A stretch of DNA of 64,000 bases from Welwitschia mirabilis. Lineage: Eukaryota > Gnetophyta > Gnetopsida > Welwitschiales. This document shows positions 22,767 through 31,935 of the stretch, piece by piece. The first letter of the stretch is position 1; every line of letters starts with the position of its first letter. Both the position numbers and the translations under genes were made by a program. The notes under the pieces are model-generated. The model was not told the DNA's origin and made no database searches. It worked only from the letters and a program-made list of their open reading frames with translations. The DNA is taken from the NCBI GenBank assembly GCA_051453625.1, contig JBOZIK010000001.1, positions 262,287,450-262,351,449 on the forward strand. The letters run 5' to 3'.

Positions 22767-25700
22767 CGTCATACCCAACATTTTGTAAACCTTGATTACT
22801 TGGATATTAAGTAGATTAATCTTTTAATTACATAATGAATTACTCTTTTTTAAAGGCCTTATAAAAATAAGATCACATTTTAAATTAACCTTAGTTTGTA
22901 ATTTTCATAATCTACTATGAGAATGATAATAAGTATGTTATGAATATTTTTATGAGATAAGCTATTCGAATTTTAAAATTAGATAATCTCATTATGTAAT
23001 GAATTCAAATTACATGATAAAACTAATAAATTAAAAATTCTAAGAGGACATAAAAATATATTTTATATCTTTAATTTTTTGTTAAATGTGATAGGTACAC
23101 TATATTATGCATAGACTTTTATTCTTTGTATTATGTGATTAATAGATTCTATGCATTATGAAATAAATGAGCATGTAAATAAGTACATGCACCTTTACTA
23201 AAATCAAGAATGATAATAAGTTTTTTTACTCTACCATGACTTGTATCTTCTTAAGATGAGTAAGGGCACTTAACTCATAATATATTTATTCTTTTATTTA
23301 TTGGAATTGATAAGTTTATCTCATTATGACACATGAAAATTTTGAGATTTGAGAATTTATTATTTTGATTTATGTCTTAGATGAATTAAACATACTTATG
23401 ATCCTATAAAGGATTAAGAACGAATTAGTATGTGAAAATGATGCATGTAATTAACCTTACTAATTAAAGCAAGAAAATTACTCACTGTAGTTAGGTACAT
23501 GAGTCATAAATATGATGTCTTTTTTTGTACTCTAATGTTACTTATTACTTATTCCACTTATCAATGATAAGTTATATGATCTTATGATCTTAAACTATGT
23601 GCCTTTTATTTATCTATATATAGAGATTATTTTCTCTCTTGCAAAAAAGAAGAAGAAACTTTTCATTTTTTATGCAAGTGAATTTCTTTGTTTCCTCTCT
23701 CTTTCTTCTCAATATCTTTTTTATAGAGCTTAGAGATTGAAATGTTAGATCTAAGGATTCTTAAGCTTAGATCTTTATTAATCTTAAACCATGCAAAAAT
23801 ACTAATCTTTTCAAGTAAGCTCTTTATTCATGTTGTCCATATGATCTCTTTTAAAGATGCAAGAAGAATGATATTGCATTATGGAATTATTTATGATTAT
23901 CTTGATATTATATTTTTTATTCCCTCTTATTAGCTATTACCAAGGCACTAGGGAGATATGAGGGGTTTTTTATGCTTGATGATGGAGGTTACTAATGGAT
24001 GATTATGGCCAAGTAATCACTTTAGGGGTTTACTATACACTCAGGTATCCATGTTTATTTTGTATTTATATACATAATATTATATATTTCATTTTTTATG
24101 CATTAGGCCCATCTTATTAGGGGCAAAGGTATGACTTTTAAAATTTCTTTTAAACTAGTATTCCTTCATGGTAATATTAAGGCTCATAGTAAATGCTTTT
24201 GTGAATTAATTTGATTTTTATTTCTACATTGATCTGCATAAGTAATATTTAATTAAAATATACTATAAATAATTAGTTTAGCTAGTATATTGATTATTTT
24301 TAATGATTTAAATTATTGCATAACTAGTTGTAGGGACTTTATCATTTTTTTCCATACCAAAAATTAAATTTTCAAAATACAGGCATAGATTAAAAATACT
24401 ATAGCTTATTAATTAGTATGTATAAAGTAGAAAATGTTTTTTGTATGTATAAAATAGAAAATGTTTTTTGTAAGTCTAAAATTGTGTTATGATTGTGAAA
24501 ATTTCAAAATACTAATTTTTCTAATGTGTACTAATTTTTAAGAAAATTATTTATTAATTTATGTTTTTATAAAAATACTTAAGATATCTAAAAACTTTAG
24601 TAGCCTACATTGTACGAAATTAAATAATATTTTTAAAACACCTTGCTTCATTTAAAAAATAAAAGTATTTTAAAAGTTATGGTCATTTTAGTATAGTGTG
24701 GTAGAACTATATATTAAGTTAGTTTCTAAGGATCTTACTATGAGTCTAGTTTATGAAAAACTACTTTAATTTTTAACTTAATTATAAATTTTTTATTATA
24801 ATGTCTCCTTAGAGTTTAAAGAATTTATAATTAATGTCTTGAATTATAGAAAAATTATTAAATAAAATTATGTATGTAATTAAATCATATAAGATAATTT
24901 ATTATTAGTATCCTTAAGTTATATTATTTAGAAATAATATTTTGCTAAGAGAAATACCTCTTTCACCTTTTTCTTTTATCTTACTTTGAATTTGCATGAT
25001 TTCTTATAATAATTTCCATTTTATTTTTTTAAATAACATGAATCGTCCTTGATTTCTGATGTATTTTATTAACCAATGATATAGCCATATGAGTCTTAGA
25101 TAAATAATTTTGTCTTAATAATCATGCTTGAGCTGTACTCTCATTTGTTTATCTTTATTGCACATAACCATGGAGATTGTCATATGAGCATGGAAGAATG
25201 CTTCTAAGTTTGACATAGCTCTAAGNNNNNNNNNNNNNNNNNNNNNNNNNNNNNNNNNNNNNNNNNNNNNNNNNNNNNNNNNNNNNNNNNNNNNNNNNNN
25301 NNNNNNNNNNNNNNNNNNNNNNNNNNNNNNNNNNNNNNNNNNNNNNNNNNNNNNNNNNNNNNNNNNNNNNNNNNNNNNNNNNNNNNNNNNNNNNNNNNNN
25401 NNNNNNNNNNNNNNNNNNNNNNNNNNNNNNNNNNNNNNNNNNNNNNNNNNNNNNNNNNNNNNNNNNNNNNNNNNNNNNNNNNNNNNNNNNNNNNNNNNNN
25501 NNNNNNNNNNNNNNNNNNNNNNNNNNNNNNNNNNNNNNNNNNNNNNNNNNNNNNNNNNNNNNNNNNNNNNNNNNNNNNNNNNNNNNNNNNNNNNNNNNNN
25601 NNNNNNNNNNNNNNNNNNNNNNNNNNNNNNNNNNNNNNNNNNNNNNNNNNNNNNNNNNNNNNNNNNNNNNNNNNNNNNNNNNNNNNNNNNNNNNNNNNNN

Positions 25701-27021
25701 NNNNNNNNNNNNNNNNNNNNNNNNNNNNNNNNNNNNNNNNNNNNNNNNNNNNNNNNNNNNNNNNNNNNNNNNNNNNNNNNNNNNNNNNNNNNNNNNNNNN
25801 NNNNNNNNNNNNNNNNNNNNNNNNNNNNNNNNNNNNNNNNNNNNNNNNNNNNNNNNNNNNNNNNNNNNNNNNNNNNNNNNNNNNNNNNNNNNNNNNNNNN
25901 NNNNNNNNNNNNNNNNNNNNNNNNNTTGTCATATGAGCATGGAAGAATGCTTCTAGGATTGACATAGATTAGGTATTAGACTATTTTATTTAAATACATG
26001 ATTAAGATGTGATTTAATACATTTTGGATATTGTTATTATTATTGAAAAGAAAAAAAAGAACATTTCCTTTATTTAGATTTTTATTATTATAATCTTGAA
26101 TATAAAGATGTTTTAGTATTCTTATTTCATATTTTGTATGATTATTTTTATAAAATGAATGAAATGATGATTAAAATTATTATAACTAGGTAAATAATTT
26201 ACTGAATATCTACATTAGTTAGAATTATATACATGCATTTGTGCGGTGTATTCATAGAATAGGATTAAACAAAGATAATTCCAATGATGATCATTCCAAT
26301 ACTTGGATTTCATCATCAAGGTTGGTTACATTGCATTTTGTTTTATAACACCCTTTTAAAAGTGTATTTCATCATCACTCTCTTTCCATACCCATGCATG
26401 AACTTACTTTGATTTAATATCCTAAGCCCTTGGCATCAATGCGTCATGTTGCAACATTTGGAGATGTTTACAGGATGTGAGGTTTATTTGTGAGCATTCA
26501 TTCACATCATGTACCATCTATCACCTATATTAGGAGTATATTTAGGTGAGGTATACGCTAATTAAGTTAATCCTAGCCATGCTTGTATAGTTTTGAACCT
26601 AAACTAGAACCAACTCATATCTAGAGGGTGGCTAAATATCCAATTGGATTGCCATTAATGATAATTGCACCATCCTATTATATTGCTTAAGTATGATCCT
26701 CAAACTTATCTATGTATGTTTTATAATAAGTTGACATCTCCTCAACCATTCACAAGATATCTTTCTATGTGATGAAAAACTAGGAAGAAATGAAGAACAC
26801 AAACTTATGACATCACTATTGTTTATAAACCATAATAACCTAGAAATTAATTATAGGTAAATATATCATAACAATGTGATTTATTTTTCTTAGAAATAAA
26901 AGTTCTATTAAAGAATAAGTAAAACTTAATCCTAATTTCCACTATGTTTATTAGTTATTAATATTACAGAAGGAAGAAAGAGAAAGAGGAAAAACAAGTA
27001 GTGTTTAATTAGAGTGTTGTA
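22767..27021 (+). repeat. Element A 3' LTR
   Basis: It starts CGTCATACCC against TGTCATATAC in the 5' LTR and ends near AGAGTGTTGTA. After subtracting the 700-N gap and its duplicated flank it is about 3.5 kb, the same as the 5' LTR. A 27-base tandem duplication at 24,417-24,470 (TATGTATAAAGTAGAAAATG and continuation) is absent from the 5' LTR. Confidence 0.8.
25226..25925. other. Assembly gap, 700 N, with duplicated flanks
   Basis: About 42 bases before the gap (from 25,177, TTGTCATATGAGCATGGAAG) recur directly after it at 25,926. The element A 5' LTR runs through this point without extra sequence, so the true gap may be zero or negative. Confidence 0.9.
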
Positions 27022-27129
27022 AGTTCTTACAATTTTCTTTTCATAATGGCTACCTAATACATGTCATGGAAGATAACAAAATCCTTTACATCTAAGACAT
27101 TTAATAAGAAAACATCATACAATTGAAAT

Positions 27130-27741
27130 ATACTATAATAGTTGTAGATGAACTACCACCAACAACCATGTACTCTATGGTAGAAAATCCACTCACTACT
27201 ATATGCAGGACTTACCAAATATTTAGGTAACACCAATTATGATGGTTCATAATGAAACACAATTAAAGAGAATGCATATTCATGATAGTACCTTTTTAAA
27301 CATAATTAAAGGACATACATATTAATAGGGATTAGGCTCAACCACCCTAATATTAAAGATCTTATTAAGTATTACTTTTCTTTTCAATTATAGCAGATAA
27401 TTTTCAATCACCATTAAACATTTTACATTGGTCCTATATATTAATGGAAGTTAGTGTTAATCTCTAGGATTAAAGACATGATGGCATTTATCTTGCTTTC
27501 TCAATTATGATGGTCGTATAACTGTTATATTTATAAGAAGAATTTCCTACCATCCACAACCCTTAAAATGATAGTTTTTAACTAATTTTCATAGTGATTG
27601 ATAAACCATCATGGTTTATTCATGAAAAACAATAATAAATCAATCATAATGGCTTGTTATAACCACCATCTTTTAATGGGATTGACTTATTTTTAATAGT
27701 AGTTTTCTAACAATCATGGTTTCATTATTTTCTTGTAATTA
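27130..27741. mobile_element. Possible CACTA (En/Spm-like) transposon end with subterminal repeats
   Basis: Short ATGGTT/AACCAT-type motifs recur in both orientations near 27,163, 27,235, 27,505, 27,601, 27,636, 27,661 and 27,711. They include the palindrome ATAAACCAT-C-ATGGTTTAT at 27,601-27,619. The stretch ends with TTTTCTTGTAATT at 27,728-27,740, close to TTTTCTTGTAGTG, the inverted terminus common in plant CACTA elements. No left terminus or 3-bp duplication was found and no transposase is present. Confidence 0.35.
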
Positions 27742-29391
27742 GGTTTTATATAATGTTTTACCATAAGATGCAAATTCAACAAACAAATTCAAAAGTCTAC
27801 AAGCCTAGGAACTAATAGAGAAAAAATAAAATATTCTAAAATTACAAAATTATGAATTAGATCATAGAGATTAAAGAGTCCAAAACAAAAGGATTAAGGA
27901 GGAAAAAAGTAGAATGAAAATAGATCAAGAAACTAGAAGCACTAGATGGATAAGAGCCAATCAAATAAGAGAAACCAATAAGCAAGGAAAACTATTTTTA
28001 CTTAAGTGACTAGTTAAATAATTATGAAACTAATAAGTGGATAGATAAATGTTTTTCTAGTTGTATATTTCCTTTCTTTCCTTTTTAAACTAATATGTAG
28101 TGGATACATGTAAGATATCTTTTCACATTAGTATTCCACTTTTGTCTCTTATAAGTGTATTTTCTATTTGTTTTTATTATTATCTTTGTTTAAATAATTT
28201 ATTTAAAAGTAGGATTTTTCTAATATATAGTTAAAGATCTTAGATATCCATATTAATATACAAATGATTAAATTTTTGTGATTCATGAGAATCTAATCTT
28301 ACATCATGTTAAATATATCCTATATAATACATTTTATACCATGTATTTGGATCATTAGTTTTGTAATATAAAAATTTCCTAAATCTTATTTATCCATATT
28401 GAGGGATATGATTCTTAATAGTCATATAGAAAATATTAAGATAAATATTATCTCATGATAGTATTATATAATGAATAAAGTCATCAGACACTATAACTTC
28501 CATAACCTAGTAATTAGAGGTAAAATGACTATAGTTAAATTTTTCATTATACTTTCTCTAACTAGTTGACTTACGTCTACTATATTAGATATCATAAAGT
28601 TATTATGTGAACCTTATAATCATCCCACTTGTGACTTCACTAATGTATTTCATATGTATTTTCATAATAGTGTAACATGACATGTCTTTTAGATCATGTT
28701 TATTTATTTAACTTTTAACAATATTATTTTAAACTTCTTTCTTTCTTTCATGTGATACATCACGAACTGGTTTAAGTGTAGAAAACCTTACTTTTTAACA
28801 TGTACCATGTGTTAAGCATAGCATTTGAGAATAAAAACTTCTGCATATCGTCATACTAAAATTTTTTAGATATTCTTTTATTTTTGTTCATTTTATAACA
28901 CTTTTCTAATTACAAATTGAATTTATTATACTCCAAATTAAAAAAATAACTCAGCAATTAATCACCTTAAAACCTTGTGGTGGAAGTATTGATGCCAAAG
29001 TTGAAGGGGTAATACCTTATGATCATAGGCCTAAAATAAAATTTGAAATATAGGAATATTATTTTACAAATGGAAAAGGTGAATAACTTATTACAAAGTA
29101 AATTGAATTCTAACTAAGGTGAATAACTTATTACAAAGTAAATTGAATTCTAACTCCTCTATCTATTATTTAGTTTACTATTACAAATGTAATTAAACAT
29201 TAACCTATTATCTATTGTTAGCTATACAATTAAGCATCATTTAAGAGAATGCAACTAGAACATCATTTTTGATACTAACAAAAGTGCATATGACTTCCCT
29301 TTGATGTTCTCCTTACAAAGACGAAAAGATATAGAAAATGTGTCATGTTACTTGACTTATCATACGATCAATCAATTACTCTATCTGCTAT
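27742..29391. other. Unassigned AT-rich spacer
   Basis: I see no gene, retroelement domain or match to the other elements. The only clear structure is the 40-bp tandem duplication at 29,076-29,155. A 378-N gap follows. Confidence 0.5.
29076..29155. repeat. Perfect 40-bp tandem duplication
   Basis: The 40-base unit starting AAGGTGAATAACTTATTACA occurs twice in a row (29,076-29,115 and 29,116-29,155) with no difference. In a region where repeats are usually eroded, this implies a recent event or an assembly error. Confidence 0.9.
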
Positions 29392-29769
29392 NNNNNNNNN
29401 NNNNNNNNNNNNNNNNNNNNNNNNNNNNNNNNNNNNNNNNNNNNNNNNNNNNNNNNNNNNNNNNNNNNNNNNNNNNNNNNNNNNNNNNNNNNNNNNNNNN
29501 NNNNNNNNNNNNNNNNNNNNNNNNNNNNNNNNNNNNNNNNNNNNNNNNNNNNNNNNNNNNNNNNNNNNNNNNNNNNNNNNNNNNNNNNNNNNNNNNNNNN
29601 NNNNNNNNNNNNNNNNNNNNNNNNNNNNNNNNNNNNNNNNNNNNNNNNNNNNNNNNNNNNNNNNNNNNNNNNNNNNNNNNNNNNNNNNNNNNNNNNNNNN
29701 NNNNNNNNNNNNNNNNNNNNNNNNNNNNNNNNNNNNNNNNNNNNNNNNNNNNNNNNNNNNNNNNNNNNN
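29392..29769. other. Assembly gap, 378 N
   Basis: This lies about 300 bases downstream of the 3' end of the JAZ-like gene. No duplicated flanks are seen. Confidence 0.95.
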
Positions 29770-29988
29770 ACACTTAGAAACTAAAGCCTAAATAATGGAA
29801 ATAATAGATAGATTTTTACTAATGTTATGGTTACTCCAAGTCCTAGGATGCTTATCTTCTATTCACCATATCATGATATCGTGCATTCAAACTTTTGAAT
29901 AGTTGTGAAGTCACTACCCAATATTACAAAGAGTCACAAGATCACATGTATTCGAAAATGACAACTTAAACATTGTGGTTTATAATAA

Positions 29989-29994
29989 TTTATT
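29989..29994 (-). terminator. Candidate polyadenylation signal of the JAZ-like gene
   Basis: AATAAA lies on the minus strand 100 bases downstream of the TAA stop at 30,094-30,096, a usual distance for a plant 3' UTR. In AT-rich DNA the hexamer is common, so position is the main support. Confidence 0.45.
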
Positions 29995-30093
29995 GACAAA
30001 ATCAACATTTTTTTGAAAGGTAAAGATGCTTCCAAATCAAATGTTGAATCTGCTATTCTTAACGAAAGTGTGTGCTAAGTACCTCCATACGAT

Positions 30094-31070
30094 TTATGAT
30101 GGAAACAAGTGAAGATTTGTGTCGCAAAACGTGTGCTCAACAGCTGTGACCCGCGGCAATCCGCTTTGGCCTTTTTGACGAAATCGTTCTTTTCTCTGCT
30201 CTAAGAATCTGTGCAAAGATGAAGATTTCCTCCACACTGATGACGAAAACGATACACCGCAGTGATGCCACAGAATTAGAGAATGAAAATATTTTAGGTT
30301 CTGAAACAGTGAAGTACACTACGAGAACAAAACTCCATATCTTACCATTCCTCTGCGTGCCTCTTAATCTTGAGCTATCCGAGCAAACCGCTGCGGCGGC
30401 AGAAATTCTTTCGCTATTGTGAGAAGAATGGCTGCTTTGAGAAACCGTTTGTAAGGCCGCCTCTCTTAACAATGACATTATATACTCTGCCTGCGTTTGT
30501 TTCGATCAAAATTCAATCCTATTTTGCTTTTCTGCACAACAAAATTCGTATAACCAAAAAAGAGGAGAAAGAAATGCAGGCACCTCATGCGGCAGCGCAT
30601 TGAAGACATAAATTGAGCCATTGTGAAACACAGTAAGCTCCTTGCATTCTTGATTTCTGAAAGCACGGATAGCGTTATACTAGCAATAAACACTGTAAAA
30701 GTTGGATATAATAACAGGATTTGAAAGAAACGGATGCAAATTTCACGACGTTTTCGACTGAAGGAAAGACGAGACAGCGTTGGAATCTTACATGAGAGAT
30801 GTGGATCGCTGCCTGTAACTGCTGGCCATCCTTGCGCCCTCGACGCGACGCTTCTGAACGCTTGCCCCGCAGCGATCGTAAGTTTTCTTCATCCAATCCG
30901 TTGTTATGGTCATTGAATAACAACACGGCTCGGACCTGCGCAAAACCACAATTAATAGGCGATTTAGTAAGGACTCCGGATGCCGCAATAGCACAAGTTT
31001 TGAAGGATCTGACGCCTGTTAGGTCTCACGTTTCTGGTGAGGTTGTACAGCCCATTGTATTCATCGACAT
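30094..31070 (-). CDS. JAZ/TIFY jasmonate-signalling repressor, divergent, five coding exons
   Basis: Predicted exons (minus): 31,070-31,030; 30,935-30,792; 30,656-30,584; 30,490-30,346; 30,236-30,094. They total 546 nt and join in frame to 181 residues. All introns (94, 135, 93, 109 bp) are GT-AG; intron 1 has a TTACTAA branch site. Exons 3-4 give a TIFY domain (about residues 67-97): ELTVFHNG, VFNALPHE, then AEYIMSLLREA across the junction. Exon 5 gives a Jas-type motif, SLHRFLEQRKER (141-152). TIFY plus Jas defines JAZ proteins, nuclear repressors that bind MYC2-type factors and, via the TIFY domain, NINJA; COI1 normally removes them when jasmonate rises. Odd points: the core is TVFHNG instead of TIFYxG, the residues before Jas are RNVWRK rather than an LPIAR-like degron, and no PY follows. 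The start is the first in-frame ATG after a stop. The length is at the short end for JAZ. GC and CpG are far above the surroundings. Exon 1 is least certain. Confidence 0.82.
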
Positions 31071-31183
31071 CGGAGCAGCGAGGGGCGCCAATGAAATGGA
31101 GAAAATGCAGCGAAAAGAATGACCAACGTCCGCCGCCCCAACCTTCCAAGAAACCAGCAGCTTTGCTGCCCACGAGTTTCACG

Positions 31184-31246
31184 CTACTCCACGGCCATTT
31201 TCGCGCTTGGCGTTTGCAGAATTCTAGTCAGAGAAAAGAGGTTCAT
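31184..31246 (-). other. Possible upstream ORF in the JAZ-like 5' leader
   Basis: If transcription starts just downstream of the TATA box at 31,302, the leader contains a 20-codon frame. It begins MNLFSLTRIL at 31,246 and ends with TAG at 31,184, about 110 bases before the main start. A second, in-frame ATG within it sits in a good context (AAAATGGCC). It could limit translation of the main frame. This depends entirely on where transcription starts. Confidence 0.3.
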
Positions 31247-31296
31247 ACTATCGTGTGTTGTGCGTTGTCACCTTTTGAAAGACAGGGGTCTCGAAC

Positions 31297-31349
31297 TTTA
31301 TACGTGTGCGCCAGCGAGCGGCCATGTCAAAAATCACGGCCTACACGTG
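31297..31349 (-). promoter_or_regulatory. JAZ-like core promoter: TATA box and G-box
   Basis: TATAAA lies on the minus strand at 31,302-31,297, about 227 bases upstream of the ATG. A perfect palindromic G-box, CACGTG, lies at 31,344-31,349, about 42 bases upstream of the TATA box. G-boxes are the target of MYC2-type bHLH factors, which are themselves repressed by JAZ proteins, and known JAZ genes are induced by jasmonate through such sites. A feedback loop is therefore plausible here, but it is inferred from the motifs alone. Confidence 0.6.
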
Positions 31350-31519
31350 GTGTCTATCAAAGTTGTTGAATTCCAATGGGATTTCCTTTCATACATGCCT
31401 CTACCAGTATTTCACCTCGTGTGGCATGTCGGTGTCTCGCCGTGCACCAATAAACTTCAATTTCTAGGTATTTCGTTTATGTACGTCCATTTATGTTTGA
31501 ATTTTATGACGATGTAAAA

Positions 31520-31831
31520 TTGCCTAACTAGTGTTAGATGAGTAAAGAAGGTTACCAGTAACTACCATGGATATATTTGTTTGTCAAAGTGCAAACTTTA
31601 GGGTATTTTATTGATTTTTATATCTCTTGTGTGACTTTTCAATGGAGATTTATATTTCTTAATTATTTTTTGAGTTAGAACTCTATTTCAAATTTTTGCT
31701 TAATTATTGCGTTAATTAACTTATTCATTTTTATTAAGGTTATCATTATGAATGACAAATGACAACTATCATTGTTTTTTATCATGGCTAAATGTGAGAT
31801 TATGTTATAGATACTTAGTTTAAACATTTAG
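31520..31831. other. AT-rich spacer between the JAZ-like gene and the U6 copy
   Basis: Sequence composition drops back to the AT-rich background near 31,520. I see no gene or repeat in this stretch. Confidence 0.5.
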
Positions 31832-31935
31832 GTACCTTTGGAGGCATCTCATAAAATTGGAATGATACAGAAAAGATTAGCATGGCCGTTTGCATAAGAA
31901 TGTCACACCCACAATGAACAATGGTGCAAATCTTT
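31832..31935 (+). pseudogene. U6 spliceosomal snRNA copy, decayed
   Basis: The 104-base segment follows U6 snRNA from its start (GTACCTTTGG against GTCCCTTCGG) to its end (ATGGTGCAAATCTTT). The conserved block containing the ACAGA region reads AAAATTGGAATGATACAGAA and continues AAGATTAGCATGGCC; in that part only a CpG to TpG and a G to A change are visible. U6 pairs with U2 and the 5' splice site in the spliceosome. This copy has many substitutions in its second half and lacks a recognisable USE element (RTCCCACATCG type), a TATA at the Pol III position and a T run at the end, so it is most likely a pseudogene. Confidence 0.88.

Larger units (their letters stand above)
12369..27021 (+). mobile_element. 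Element A: full-length Tekay/Del-like chromovirus, decayed
   Basis: Long direct repeats (12,369-17,040 and 22,767-27,021) flank an internal region with an initiator-tRNA-Met primer site, gag, protease, reverse transcriptase, RNase H, integrase, a degenerate chromodomain and a polypurine tract, in the order of a chromovirus. Long LTRs together with a Met primer site and a chromodomain fit the Tekay/Del lineage. Every frame is interrupted, largely by C to T and G to A changes, so the copy is not autonomous. No target-site duplication was recognisable (CATTT on the left, AGTTC on the right), possibly because the ends have eroded. Confidence 0.85.

Noticed and set aside
12369-27021. Target-site duplication for element A
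   Set aside because: CATTT on the left and AGTTC on the right do not match, and the LTR 3' ends are too eroded to place exactly.
30137-30478. Minus-strand 113-codon frame as a stand-alone gene
   Set aside because: Its first part is exon 4 of the JAZ-like gene; the rest reads through intron 4 and then exon 5 in the wrong frame.
30799-31517. Overlapping plus-strand open frames of 107, 110 and 132 codons opposite the JAZ-like gene
   Set aside because: They are shadows of a GC-rich minus-strand gene and promoter. They show no domain, while the minus strand has a coherent splice pattern and TIFY/Jas motifs.
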